A stretch of 60,000 nucleotides of DNA from Mesostigma viride. Lineage: Eukaryota > Streptophyta > Mesostigmatophyceae > Mesostigmatales > Mesostigmataceae. The stretch is taken from NCBI GenBank assembly GCA_009746045.1, contig RPFO01000819.1, forward strand, positions 188,001-248,000, read 5' to 3'. Numbering within the stretch: the first letter of the stretch is position 1; each line of letters begins with the position of its first letter. A program made the position numbers and the translations under genes. Positions 18,120-28,349 of the stretch are shown in pieces. The notes under the pieces are model-generated. The model did no database searches and had not been told where the DNA came from. It was given only the letters and a program-made list of their open reading frames with translations.

Positions 18120-21100
18120 AGGACGGATGCGCGCAAATCGGGCTGCTTCCTTTGCGACAAGGATGGGCACCTTAGTCGCGAGTGTCCAAGCCGCTGCACG
18201 AAGCCGCATGGGGCAGACACGAAGTGGCACCTGATGAACAAGTGTCCAGCCGCCGGCATCAAGACGGTCCAGTTCGCCGAGATGGCGGGCAAGACCGACT
18301 CGATGGAAGCCCAGGTGGCTGCCATCAAGCATGGTGAGGAGGCGACGGCGCCCCCCAACCAATTCGCGACGGTGTACCGGGAGGACCCATTCTGGGCGCC
18401 CATGCCGGGTGACGTCGAGATCAACGCTGCGGAGGCTACCAAAGGCAAGCAGGCACGCAGCCCGCCTTCTTTTCAGCAGGCACCCATGTTGCCTGCCGGG
18501 CAGTTGCCCGTGTCCTTTTCTATGCCGCTGGCTGGGGTGCAATCTGCTTTTGAGCATGCGAACCCTGCTGGGCTGGAGCAGCGTAGGCGATTGGCGCCTG
18601 TGTACCCAATGCCGTTCATTGTGGACGTACCCATGTTTTCAGCACGGCAGGTGGTCGACACCTTCGGGCAGAAGGGGGTTGAGTGGCTGGGGTCGGTTGT
18701 GTCCGAGATCCAGTTGTTCGCAGATGGGCATGATGTGCGCACCTTGCGCAATTCTGAGTCCGTCACCTACGGGCGCCAGCCGGTAGAAGCCGCAGTGCCC
18801 GTGGTGCAAGCGGGAGTGGTCAGCACAAGTAGCCAGCAGCGCACTAGTGCAGTTCCCCAGGTTCCCACGGTGGTTCCATACCCCAATGGTGAGCCGTCCA
18901 TAGCGTTCCAAGCAGTTGGAGCCTGTGGAGATGTATGGAGCGACATGGTGACATGTCCGTTGGTTGGCGCAGTCAAGCTTGATAGCGGTGCTCAGCCGCT
19001 AGTCATCAGCACGGACTTGGCCACCATGCTGAACCTGACCTACGAGAACGGTGGCTTAGTGGAAAGCCCCGTGTCTGTGTCAGGTTGGCAGGGTCCGGCT
19101 AGTAAGCCGTACGCTATGACGGCGGTTAAAGTCAACGTGATTTTCAATCCGTTGCGCGCCTCTAGCATGACCACCGTGTCCGCGTATGCGCTGGTGGTCA
19201 ACAAGTGTGGATATTCCGCACTACTCGGGGTGGATGTCCTTGCTCGCGCCATGGTTCAGGTGGACTATAGGGCGGAGGAGGCATCTTACATCCCTGATTG
19301 GGATGGGGCTGGCCTGAAGCGGGCCAGTGTGCCGGTCTCATGCTTCAGTTCTTCAGCCGGGGCTGCACGCCTCAACCCTTCCGCGGCTGCGGGCGTGGTG
19401 GAGGTCAGCATGGTGGAGGTACGGGCGGCGGGCTCATCGGCGTGGGACAAGCATCGGACGGTGCTGCCTCAGCCAACGGCGAGCATTGCCAAGATGCGCA
19501 CGCAGTGGTCGCTGGATGCTGTGACGTCCACGCGGCAGCTGGCTATGCGCAAGCGGGTGACTGAAGCCGTCATCACCATTCCTCAGATGGCCAGCCATGG
19601 CCTCACTTTGGTGCAACCGGGTGTCTCGGAGGCCCAAGGTAATTTTTCTGCTGCAATCTTACCGCAGGCCCCTGATTTTGCCAAGGGTGCGGTAGTGTTG
19701 GAACTGTTTGCGGGGATCGGAGGGGGCATTGCAGGCTTTTTGGCCGCAGGCGGCGTGTGCCGTAAACTCATCGCGGTAGAGCCATCGCACAAGGCGCGTC
19801 AGGTGTACTTCAGTCACTGTGGCGTGTTGTCGCGAGAGTATCCCGCGCAGTTTCCGCCATCAGCATGGCGTGACCCGTTTGGGGAATGTCCTCAAGATAT
19901 CCGAGCCATCGGTGAGGTGCAGGTGCAGCAGTTGTTGCGCAGGCATCATGCCATCGACTTGGTAATTGCGGGTTGGGAGTGCCAGGGCCTGAGCCAGGCA
20001 GGGCAAGGGCGGGGGCTAGCCGATCCGCGTAGCGCGCTGTTCTGGGAACTGTTGCGTGTGGTGGGACTGTTGCAGTCGCGTCAGCCCCATCCGCCTGCGT
20101 ATCTGTTTGAGAACGTTGTGGCGGGTGACAGCCCACATCAGGCGGTGCGGGAGGACTGGGCTACAATCGTGGCACTCCTGGGGGAGCCCATCGTGTGTGA
20201 CAACGCAGGGCTGGGTGGGCTCACGCATCGTTTGCGTGCCTATTGGACCAACGTGGCGTGTGCGACCGATGTGCAGGCGGTCTTGGGGGCCGTAGCAAGG
20301 CAGCATCCGAGTGTGTCTGCGGAGGTAGCATTGCCTTCCCACCTAGTCACGCAGAAGGTGGATAGCGAGGATCGCCCACCGTATGCACGCGTCAACCGGG
20401 TCGGGAGCCCCATGTGTGCACTGCCGACCCTGGTCAGTTACCAAGGGTCGACAGCATACCGTGATCGGGGTAAGGGTCTCGTTTGGGACACTACCACCGG
20501 TCTGTTGGTGCAGCCACCCGCAGAATTTCGTGAGGCCAGCATGGGTTTTCATGTCGGGGCCTCGGCGCTGCCGGGCGTGCTCGAGAGTGAGCGCTGGTCT
20601 TTGATAGGCCAGGCTATGTCGGTGTTGCAGGTCGGGTATGTGCTGCTTGCATCGGTTGCCGTGCGCCAGTCTGGGGGGGCGTCCCCAGCCAATCCGCCTC
20701 AGCAGGTTGAGGCGCGCGCAGCCAAACTGAAGCGCCCTGCAGCGACGGGGACTTCATCAGCATGGGGGTGGCGTCTGCGACAGGTGTGGACTATCATTCT
20801 CATGACCGCCCTGCTGACCAGCACCGTGCTGGCCGGCGAGCCCACGCTGCATCGGGTAATACACCGTGCGGCACGCGAGGCTCCGGCGGTGGGTGTCACA
20901 CCAGGTGTGGCAGCCTTTTCCTTGTTCCACGACGATGCGGCTAGGGCGCCGCATCTTGAGGCACATGCGGTAGCTGTGGGTGATCCCGCGGATACGCACC
21001 CCTGGGCTATTGGCGAACACCTTTCTGATGCGCAGCGCTCAGCCATGCTAAAGTGGCTAGGCACTGCAAGGGGGGCCTTCGCTTTCACAAGTGATGAACT

Positions 21101-24100
21101 GGGGTGTTTCAATGGTGGGACCATGCGTGTTCCATTGGACACTGACACTCCTTTGTTCCGACGCCAGCATCGCCTGAGTCAGGCCGAGTTGGATTTTGTA
21201 GCCGAGCAATGCAAGGAGTTAGAGGATGCCGGTATCATCAGGCAATCTTCCTCCAGCTATGCCGCTGCCGTTGTCGTTGCGCCCAAGAAGGACGCTATCA
21301 CCGGGGCATGGACGGGTATGCGCATGGCCACCGATCTGCGGTTGCTGAATGCACACACACCCGTGGACCGTTACCCCATGCCACGTGTGGATGATGTCCT
21401 GGATAAGATATCTCCTCATGTGAAGTTTGTGTCCTCGCTGGACCTGCGTAGCGGCTTTCATCAGATCGCAGTTGCGCCGGAGGATCAGCGGAAGCTTGCA
21501 TTCTGGGGGGGCGGCAATTTGTATGAGTGGGTGCGCATGCCCTTTGGGCACCGCAACGCTAGTGCTGTTTTCCAACGAGCTATGGACAAAGTGCTTGCAG
21601 GTCTTCCTTTCGCCGCTTGTTACATTGATGATGTAATCGTCTTTAGCGCGACATTTGAGGAGCACCTGGCGCACTTGGAGCAGGTTCGCTTGGCTCTCGA
21701 GGAGCATAATATGCGGCTGCACCCTGAGAAGTGCAAGTTCGCCCAGCGGACCCTCTCATTCCTTGGTCATCAGATTGTGCCGGGTGGCCGGACGCCTGAT
21801 GCCGCCAAGGTCGAATCCATTGTGCAGGCCGCCGTACCCACGGATGTCTCAGGGGTGCGGGCGTATTTGGGTTTGGCTGGCTATTACCGAGGTTACATTG
21901 AGAACTTCAGCAGCAAGGTGAAGCCCTTGACCGAGTTACTCAAGAAGGGGTGCGTGTGGGCGTGGGGTCCCGCACAGCAACGCGCCATCGAGACAATCAA
22001 GCAGGAGCTCACGTCGGCCCCGATTCTGCGCGCCCCTGACTATGCTTTGCCATTTGTGTTATATACCGACTGGTCCAAGGTAGGACTGGGTGCGGTCTTG
22101 GCGCAAAAGGATGGTGATGGGCGCGAGCACGTTATTGCTTATGCTAGTCGCAGCAACAACCCAGCGGAGAGCCGGTATTCTTCCTATGAGGGGGAGGCAC
22201 TGGCTGTGGTGTGGGCCATCAAGCACTTTCGCCCGTATTTAGTTGGGCGCGTGTTTACTCTGGTGACAGACCACCAGCCGCTTCAGTGGCTAATGACCAA
22301 CACCAACCTGACGGGTAAGCTCGCCCGATGGGCCATGATTATCCAGGAGTACCACATGACCATTGTGCATCGGGCCGGCAAGGACCATGTCAACGCCGAT
22401 GTGCTATCCCGATACGCCATGCCTACCACTGTTGACCACACTGGAGCCCGGGCCATGGGTGCCGAGGGCTCGTCGGGTTCTGTGGTCTTTGTGAACGCTG
22501 CTGGGTATGCGGCCGACGATGAGGAGGAGGCGTGGTGGCGCAGTGTCGAGTACTCTGTGGCGGACTTCGGCATCAGCGACGACCCGGTGCGGCCGTCGCC
22601 ATTCACGCCATCCAAAGCTGTGTGCGCTATGGAAGAGGGTAGGTCTCTGTCCTTTGACATTGATCCTTCTCTGCAGCAGCTGATCGCTGTGCAGGCTCTC
22701 TTAGCGCGTAGCTCTCTTGCTGATTGCTACACCGCTGATATCTGGCTAGATGGTCGAGTTTTGGAGCAAGTGCAGGGTGCTGTCTTGACTCCTACTCCAG
22801 TCGATTGGACTCCTGCTCAGAAGGCGACGGAGTTGAACAGGGTGCAGCACAGGGCTGCAACCTATGGTTGGGAAGATGGGGTTTTGTACAAGCTGTTGGG
22901 CAAGCGTAGGGTGGTCGTCCCACCGCCTGACAAGCGCGTTGCTATAGTGCAGGCGTACCACGAGCGGTATGGTCACTTGGGTGGCAATCGCACGCTCAGC
23001 CTCGTACGGACCAGCTATTGGTGGAATAACATGCGACACACAGTGGCCCAGGTAGTGGCCAGCTGTGTCCCGTGTGCTCGAACCAAGGCTAACTTTAGCG
23101 CAGATCATGGTGCCAAGGAGCTGATGTCGCTTCCCATCAAGGGCTTGTTTTATCGCTGGCACGTCGATCTGTGCGGGCCGTTTCAGGAGAGCCCTGACGG
23201 CAACCTCTATGTCATGGTATGCGTGGAGAGCTTTAGCAAATGGGTTGAGTTGATCCCCATTGCTGACAAGCATGCCGCTACCACAGCGAAGCATTTTGCA
23301 GACATCATCACCAGGTTTGGGGCTCCCGCGGAGGTAGTCACGGACCAGGGTGGTGAGTTCAGGGGTGAGTTCCAGGAGTTGCTGGATGGATGTCTTATTG
23401 ATCACCGTCGCACTTCTCGGGAGCATCCTCAGGCCAATGGTTTGGCTGAGAGATTGGTGCAGACCGTCAAGCAGGCGCTGCGCAAGTGGAGCCTGCAGGT
23501 GCCGGAGTCGGCCAGGTGGGATCGCGAGTTGGCATGGATTGCCATGGGTTATCGCATGTCTCCCCAGGAGTCTCTCGCTACCTTCTCCCCGTATTTCCTT
23601 CTGTTCGGGCGTAATCCTCTTTTGCCTACGGAGGCACAGGTTGCGCACCCCGAACCCATGGCCTTCGACAACGCTCAGCAATTTTTGGTTGAGGTGCTGG
23701 CCAGGGCAGAGACTTTTAAGAAGGTCATGCCCATCGCGATGAACAACTTGTTCATTGCTCAGCACAGGGACTCCCTGCGTTACGCTCAGCGCCGGGGGGG
23801 CGCATACATGGCTCGCCAGCTGCGGTTTAGGCCAGGGCAGTATGTTTTCCTGCGCACTCAGCTGAAGCACACTTTGGATGTGGAGGCGGGGCCCACCATT
23901 TTGCGCATTGTGGCTATCAAACCATCGGGAGTGGCAATTTTGGAGGGCGCCGACGGGAGCCGTACGACTGACAACCTCAGCAATCTCAGTCCCTGCTCGC
24001 TGCCCAATTTGGTCCACGACCTCCAACCGCACACGTCTCGCCGAGTCAAGGACGCCCAGTGTCAGGTTTGTCACCGGGTCGATCAGGCGGAGTCCATGTT

Positions 24101-24272
24101 ATTGTGTGATCAGTGTAACTGTGGTTGGCACATGCAGTGCTTGCAGCCAGTGGTCACCAGCATTCCGGAGGGGGATTGGTTTTGTCCAGTGTGCACCGCT
24201 GCGCAGTTTACCTCCCGCAGCTTGACTGCGGTCACCGCTGCCCTTGTCTTGGTACGATCGCTGTCTTCGTGA
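18120..24272 (+). CDS. Main polyprotein of gypsy copy 2: zinc knuckle, protease, DNMT, RT, RNase H, integrase, PHD
   Basis: This continues in phase with Gag at 10093. The first in-frame ATG is at 18234; residue numbers here count from it. Domains: a CCHC knuckle CFLCDKDGHLSREC (before the ATG); a retropepsin with catalytic LDSGA (D250) and ALLGVDVL; DNMT about 485-805 (motif I LFAGIGGG from 491, catalytic C583 in WECQGLS, FENVV at 625-629); a hydrophobic segment WTIILMTALLTSTVLA; a Ty3-type RT with YIDD at 1130-1133; RNase H (LYTDWSKVGLGAVL); integrase with HHCC finger and DDE core; an SH3-like domain; and a PHD finger at 1943-1987. Every catalytic motif I can check is present. Only the insertion upstream breaks the element. 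Protease would release the parts, while RT and integrase make and insert DNA. Confidence 0.9.
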   Translation, partial: RTDARKSGCFLCDKDGHLSRECPSRCTKPHGADTKWHLMNKCPAAGIKTVQFAEMAGKTDSMEAQVAAIKHGEEATAPPNQFATVYREDPFWAPMPGDVEINAAEATKGKQARSPPSFQQAPMLPAGQLPVSFSMPLAGVQSAFEHANPAGLEQRRRLAPVYPMPFIVDVPMFSARQVVDTFGQKGVEWLGSVVSEIQLFADGHDVRTLRNSESVTYGRQPVEAAVPVVQAGVVSTSSQQRTSAVPQVPTVVPYPNGEPSIAFQAVGACGDVWSDMVTCPLVGAVKLDSGAQPLVISTDLATMLNLTYENGGLVESPVSVSGWQGPASKPYAMTAVKVNVIFNPLRASSMTTVSAYALVVNKCGYSALLGVDVLARAMVQVDYRAEEASYIPDWDGAGLKRASVPVSCFSSSAGAARLNPSAAAGVVEVSMVEVRAAGSSAWDKHRTVLPQPTASIAKMRTQWSLDAVTSTRQLAMRKRVTEAVITIPQMASHGLTLVQPGVSEAQGNFSAAILPQAPDFAKGAVVLELFAGIGGGIAGFLAAGGVCRKLIAVEPSHKARQVYFSHCGVLSREYPAQFPPSAWRDPFGECPQDIRAIGEVQVQQLLRRHHAIDLVIAGWECQGLSQAGQGRGLADPRSALFWELLRVVGLLQSRQPHPPAYLFENVVAGDSPHQAVREDWATIVALLGEPIVCDNAGLGGLTHRLRAYWTNVACATDVQAVLGAVARQHPSVSAEVALPSHLVTQKVDSEDRPPYARVNRVGSPMCALPTLVSYQGSTAYRDRGKGLVWDTTTGLLVQPPAEFREASMGFHVGASALPGVLESERWSLIGQAMSVLQVGYVLLASVAVRQSGGASPANPPQQVEARAAKLKRPAATGTSSAWGWRLRQVWTIILMTALLTSTVLAGEPTLHRVIHRAAREAPAVGVTPGVAAFSLFHDDAARAPHLEAHAVAVGDPADTHPWAIGEHLSDAQRSAMLKWLGTARGAFAFTSDELGCFNGGTMRVPLDTDTPLFRRQHRLSQAELDFVAEQCKELEDAGIIRQSSSSYAAAVVVAPKKDAITGAWTGMRMATDLRLLNAHTPVDRYPMPRVDDVLDKISPHVKFVSSLDLRSGFHQIAVAPEDQRKLAFWGGGNLYEWVRMPFGHRNASAVFQRAMDKVLAGLPFAACYIDDVIVFSATFEEHLAHLEQVRLALEEHNMRLHPEKCKFAQRTLSFLGHQIVPGGRTPDAAKVESIVQAAVPTDVSGVRAYLGLAGYYRGYIENFSSKVKPLTELLKKGCVWAWGPAQQRAIETIKQELTSAPILRAPDYALPFVLYTDWSKVGLGAVLAQKDGDGREHVIAYASRSNNPAESRYSSYEGEALAVVWAIKHFRPYLVGRVFTLVTDHQPLQWLMTNTNLTGKLARWAMIIQEYHMTIVHRAGKDHVNADVLSRYAMPTTVDHTGARAMGAEGSSGSVVFVNAAGYAADDEEEAWWRSVEYSVADFGISDDPVRPSPFTPSKAVCAMEEGRSLSFDIDPSLQQLIAVQALLARSSLADCYTADIWLDGRVLEQVQGAVLTPTPVDWTPAQKATELNRVQHRAATYGWEDGVLYKLLGKRRVVVPPPDKRVAIVQAYHERYGHLGGNRTLSLVRTSYWWNNMRHTVAQVVASCVPCARTKANFSADHGAKELMSLPIKGLFYRWHVDLCGPFQESPDGNLYVMVCVESFSKWVELIPIADKHAATTAKHFADIITRFGAPAEVVTDQGGEFRGEFQELLDGCLIDHRRTSREHPQANGLAERLVQTVKQALRKWSLQVPESARWDRELAWIAMGYRMSPQESLATFSPYFLLFGRNPLLPTEAQVAHPEPMAFDNAQQFLVEVLARAETFKKVMPIAMNNLFIAQHRDSLRYAQRRGGAYMARQLRFRPGQYVFLRTQLKHTLDVEAGPTILRIVAIKPSGVAILEGADGSRTTDNLSNLSPCSLPNLVHDLQPHTSRRVKDAQCQVCHRVDQAESMLLCDQCNCGWHMQCLQPVVTSIPEGDWFCPVCTAAQFTSRSLTAVTAALVLVRSLSS
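19686..20650 (+). other. C5 cytosine DNA methyltransferase domain in the gypsy polyprotein
   Basis: Family motifs appear in the canonical order: I (VLELFAGIGGGIAGF), IV with the catalytic Cys (WECQGLSQAGQGRGLADPRS; Glu replaces the usual Pro before Cys), VI (LFENVV), VIII-like (THRLRAYWTN), and IX-X (ALPTLVS, REASMGF, IGQAMSVLQVGYVL). The lack of a large target-recognition insert and the compact C-terminal end resemble DNMT3-type or other small de novo enzymes. Its likely role is to methylate cytosines in the element's own DNA or in the host. It sits between protease and RT, so it would be released or remain fused to RT after processing. Related DNMT-carrying retrotransposons are known in dinoflagellates and charophytes. 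Confidence 0.9.
24060..24194 (+). other. PHD finger at the polyprotein C-terminus
   Basis: The C4HC3 pattern is CxxC...CDQC...HMQC...FCPVC, with the typical W before the last Cys pair (GDWFCPVC). It follows the integrase and its SH3-like domain. PHD fingers commonly read the histone H3 tail, so a role in choosing integration sites is likely, as chromodomains do in other Ty3-type elements. The same finger is intact in copy 1 (about 6640-6774). Confidence 0.85.
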
Positions 24273-24286
24273 TGGGGCCGGTCGCC

Positions 24287-24300
24287 AGCGAGGGGGGGAA
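24287..24300 (+). promoter_or_regulatory. Polypurine tract of gypsy copy 2
   Basis: Same run (AGCGAGGGGGGGAA) as at 6867-6880, placed between the pol stop and the 3' LTR. Confidence 0.75.
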
Positions 24301-24303
24301 TCA

Positions 24304-25581
24304 TGGGACAGGTCCTCGCCCACCCCACAGGGCATGCAGTTAAGGCAGGCACGTCAGCTCAGCTCATTTGGGTTTTACCAAATTAAGCTGAGTGGCCAGC
24401 CGCCATGGTGGCGCCGGAGATTGTGGCACGCAGACGCGACAGCTGTCACGGACGCGAGCTATGTCATCCGGGCGGCGCCCACTATGCACAAGACCGGTGA
24501 CGTGCGCAAGGAATTTGTTTTCTACGCATTTTCGACAAAGGCTAGTGACCGGGGGGGACACTAGCACTTGCAGCATAAGAGCGGACGAAAGTGTACGTGC
24601 ACGCGCGCCGGGCCAGGCACAGCTGGGCGCGCAGCACTGACTTGAGCGGACGGCAGCACAAGTGCGCAGCGTCGAGAGGATCATACGCGTGTTAGTGGAC
24701 AGCTGGAGCTGAAGCTGGACTGCTGGACTTCAACAGCGCCGAGGCTATTGACAGGCCAGGTGTCTTTGTGGTGTAGAATAGCGGGTCAACGTTATGAGGA
24801 CTGGACAGAAAATGGAAAAGGACAATTTGCGGTGCGGAGCCAGATCGCTGGAATGAATGCGAAATCGCTGGCAGCCCTACAAAGGGATTTCTTCTAGAAA
24901 GGAACGATTAGACGCAATGTTTGCTGGGCCACTCACACGCAAGGTGTGAGCGTGCAGATTGTCTGAAGGATATTATGCTTCGACCTTGCTGGACGTGACT
25001 CAATGTCGGACATTCCCAGGGACAGAAATGCCGGAGCCTCTAGGAGATGAGATCGGCAACAGGGTAGCAATTTAGATTTGTCGGGATGCCTTCCTGCTTT
25101 TGTTGGCATGTGTGGTAGAAAGCCAGGACGGCAACTGGAATGCGGTTTCTATTTGCATGGTTCAGGCAGCAAGATAGTTTTGGCATTCCTGGCTGGACTG
25201 ACAAGTGTGGCGTGTGTCATGCGTGTGGCATGACGAATGGTTTGGTTCATAGTCGAAGAGGACTCTCACGCAGCGTGTAGTCTCTTCGAGTCTCTCGTTA
25301 GTGGCCTTCGTGTTTCTCCCTTTCCTTGGGAGCAAGGCCGGTAGCATGTCATGGAGCGCTGCCTAACTGCGGGCTCGTGAGCATGGAGTGCATCGATATT
25401 GAGACTATCAACGTGTTGTAATTGTATTAACTTTCTCAATAAACTCCGCATGTGCGGCTTCATCATCAGACTGTGCAAAGTGTGTGTTTTGAAAGCATTA
25501 TTCTATAGCAGGGGAGGCAATAAGGTGGTTATCAGGCACGAGGGACAGTTCCTTGTCCTCGGCTGAGAGCCCTCCTTTCTT
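24304..25581 (+). repeat. Truncated 3' LTR of gypsy copy 2
   Basis: Matches 6884-8158 with few differences, then stops at CTCCTTTCTTTA (25581), where the full LTR continues CTCGAAGAG. About 230 bp of the LTR 3' end are missing. AATAAA is at 25438-25443. Confidence 0.85.
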
Positions 25582-25724
25582 TAATCATGGGACAGGTCCT
25601 CGCCCACCCCACAGGGCATGCAGTTAAGGCAGGCACGTCAGCTCAGCTCACTTGGGTTTTACCAAATTAAGCTGAGTGGCCAGCCGCCATGGTGGCGCCG
25701 GAGATTGTGGCACGCAGACGCGAC
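25582..25724 (+). repeat. Second, short fragment of the gypsy LTR start
   Basis: Starts ATCATGGGACAGG, as at the polypurine tract/LTR junction, and runs 140 bp to GCAGACGCGAC. It then meets copia-1 sequence abruptly. It differs from the neighbouring LTR (CTCACTTGGG versus CTCATTTGGG), so it is a separate piece, joined by deletion or recombination. Confidence 0.8.
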
Positions 25725-28295
25725 AAAGGCCCTTTTAATGTCTGTAGCCTTACATACATAGTCATCCCCATCATTGAGATGCCCCACAAAGACAGACAGC
25801 AAGATTTTTAAGGATGTTTGCTGAATGCCTGGCGTGTACAACTCTGCCTCTGTCAGATCAGTGGTGCCCTTAAACTCTGTCACACAAGGTCTAGCATGAA
25901 AAATGACTGACCCATCTGCTGCTGGCTTATGTTTACACACAAACTTCAGGCGCAAGTGCTTGCACCCTGCAGGCTTTTTGTCAATAGGTGTGACAGGTGG
26001 AGTATGAGAAGGACTAAGAGGATCTGGCACTACCCATTCTTCCCTGGCCTTGTTAAAGGCCTCCACCCATTTTAGGAATCCTATGTGTGTGCGACAGTCT
26101 TGCTCTATTTGTTCATAAGAAAGAGGAGACATTTTAGCCACATCATGCTTACCCAATCCAAATGAGTTGGGATGAAGTTTTTGGTTGTGAACCAAGTCTG
26201 CCACACAGGGTTCTTGCCCTGGGGCATACTTGGGTGTAGCAAATTTTACAGAAGCAATGTTGGTGTTAAGAAGTTTTTCAAGAGAAATTTTGAAATGATT
26301 CAGATCAACACCACCCATGTCCTGGATGGATAGTCTATCACTGGAGATGAGGACACCAGGGTAACAGAGAAAAGGATCCCCCAACAAAGCATTCCCTTTA
26401 TAACCTTCCAAGACCTGAAAAGGAGTAGGGATACCGAGTATAGTCAACATGACCTGACCTAATACCTTGAGGGATGACTGCCCTGAGAAATCAGCCACAT
26501 GGTGCCAGGGTGAAGGTTCCAAAGGCATATGGGGCACAGCCAGGGCACTGATAATGCTGACCTGGGCTTGTGTGTCCACTGCAACCATAAATGGGCTATT
26601 GTCATGCTGCCCAACCTTCCCCACCTTAGCTGATCCTGCAGCAGTTTGAGCTTTAGCTCTATGAGCTGCTTGTAAAATGCGAACAGCATCTGCTAGACTG
26701 CGTTTGGAAGGTGCAGCTAGTGGCTGAGCTATGTTCACACTTGAAGAGGTGATAGGTTGCTGATCACCTGGTTTGCCAATGTGACCCTCTGCTGCAGGGG
26801 GCCAAGCCTGCAGTGACTGCCTACAATCATCAAGGGTGACCTGGGTGTCACAGTGGGTGTGGCTCTCACACTCACCAGTGGGTGTTCCAAACAACCACTC
26901 ACTGGGCAACGCTGGGATGCCAGGCAACTGTACAGGGCTGTCGGCCAACAGCTCTTCCTCCTCTGCCACGTCTGACACAGTTGGAAAATACAATTTCATC
27001 CTGTGAGGTGAACACCTGTGAATCTTTCCCGTGTCATTGTGTTTAACTAACACTGTCCTGCCAGTGGTGTTAAATTTTAGGATGGTGGCTGGCCCATGCC
27101 AGGTACCCACCTTGCCTAGTCCCGACTCCTTGTAGAATAGGACCTGATCCCCTTCTCTGAAGGTGGGACGTGGATGCTTTGCATCCTTGACAGCTAACCT
27201 GCTAGCTGTCTGTGCTCGCTGTGCGTTGTATAGGGCTAGTACCTCAGGTGGATAAATGCCTGCATGCAATCCATCTGGTGTAATGATCACCCCTTGTGGG
27301 GTTTTCATGAGTGGCCTCCTGTTGAGGACTTGGCACAGCCTGGTGGACCACAGAGCTCTGTCAGCATAGGACCCACTGTCAGCCAGCAGATTGCCATCTT
27401 CCTTGGCTACAAGGGTTTTAATGGACCTGATGGCCCTTTCAATAATGCCTTGCCTCTCATGATCTTCTAGCCCAGCCAGATCAATAGCCTCACACCCTGG
27501 TTCATTGGCAAGACACGTGAACTGTTGATCCAGTAACAATGCCTCCACAGGGTAGTACCTGGCCTGAGCAATCAAGAGAGCCCTGAGCAACTGTGTCTTG
27601 TCCATTCCAGGTAATGGTTCAATGGTTGTGTACCTTGACCATGCATCTTTAAGTGCCAAGTAAGATTGTCCTTTGATATGAAAGACATCTCCTACCACCC
27701 TGCCCTTGCACTTAGGTGGGGTAGCTACATGCCACTTAGGGGGTTTGGGTGCATTGAACTGACAATGCTGGCAGTGGGATCTGACCACCTGGCATGCACG
27801 TCTGAGTGCTGCCCCCCCTATTGCTGCTGCCACCACCTCTGCACTCACTTCATGCCCATAAAGGAAATGCAACTGCAAAGCAAGCTCCTGAAAACTTATA
27901 TGAGCATCCTCTGATGGGGACACTCTGCACACCTTGGGAACCATAGATGTGTAGGTTGGTTTAGAGACATAATCTTCTGAAACCAGCTGTAGCACCTTTC
28001 CAGAACTGCTCACTGCTCTGACAGTGGGGCATGCAGATGAAAGAGGTGAAGCAGGCACACTCAAGCCAGCATGAGAGGGAGACTCACACTTCTTGCCGTA
28101 AGGAGGCCGCTTGCAGTCCTTGGGGTCACCGTGGGGCGGCCCGTGGCACTTGTGGCACAGGACGTCCAAGTGCTCCAGCTCGTCAATGTTCTTGCGGCAT
28201 TTGGGCCGCGAGTGGTACCGCATGCCACAGCGGGTGCACCGCTGAGAAGCCTTGTCCTCCTTGTCCTGCTTGTTGTTGTTGTTGTTATTGTTGTT

Positions 28296-28349
<54 letters not shown>

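Larger units (their letters stand above)
6884..25581 (+). mobile_element. Ty3/gypsy retrotransposon with DNMT, copy 2, interrupted by a nested LTR element
   Basis: It comprises the LTR at 6884-8386, internal sequence 8387-10093 and 18120-24303, and a truncated LTR from 24304. A second LTR retrotransposon (10094-18114) sits in the gag-zinc knuckle region with a 5-bp target duplication. With the insert and one target copy ignored, the Gag frame runs straight through the zinc knuckle, protease, DNMT and pol, giving about 2500 codons in one frame. This makes it the more complete of the two gypsy copies. Confidence 0.9.
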
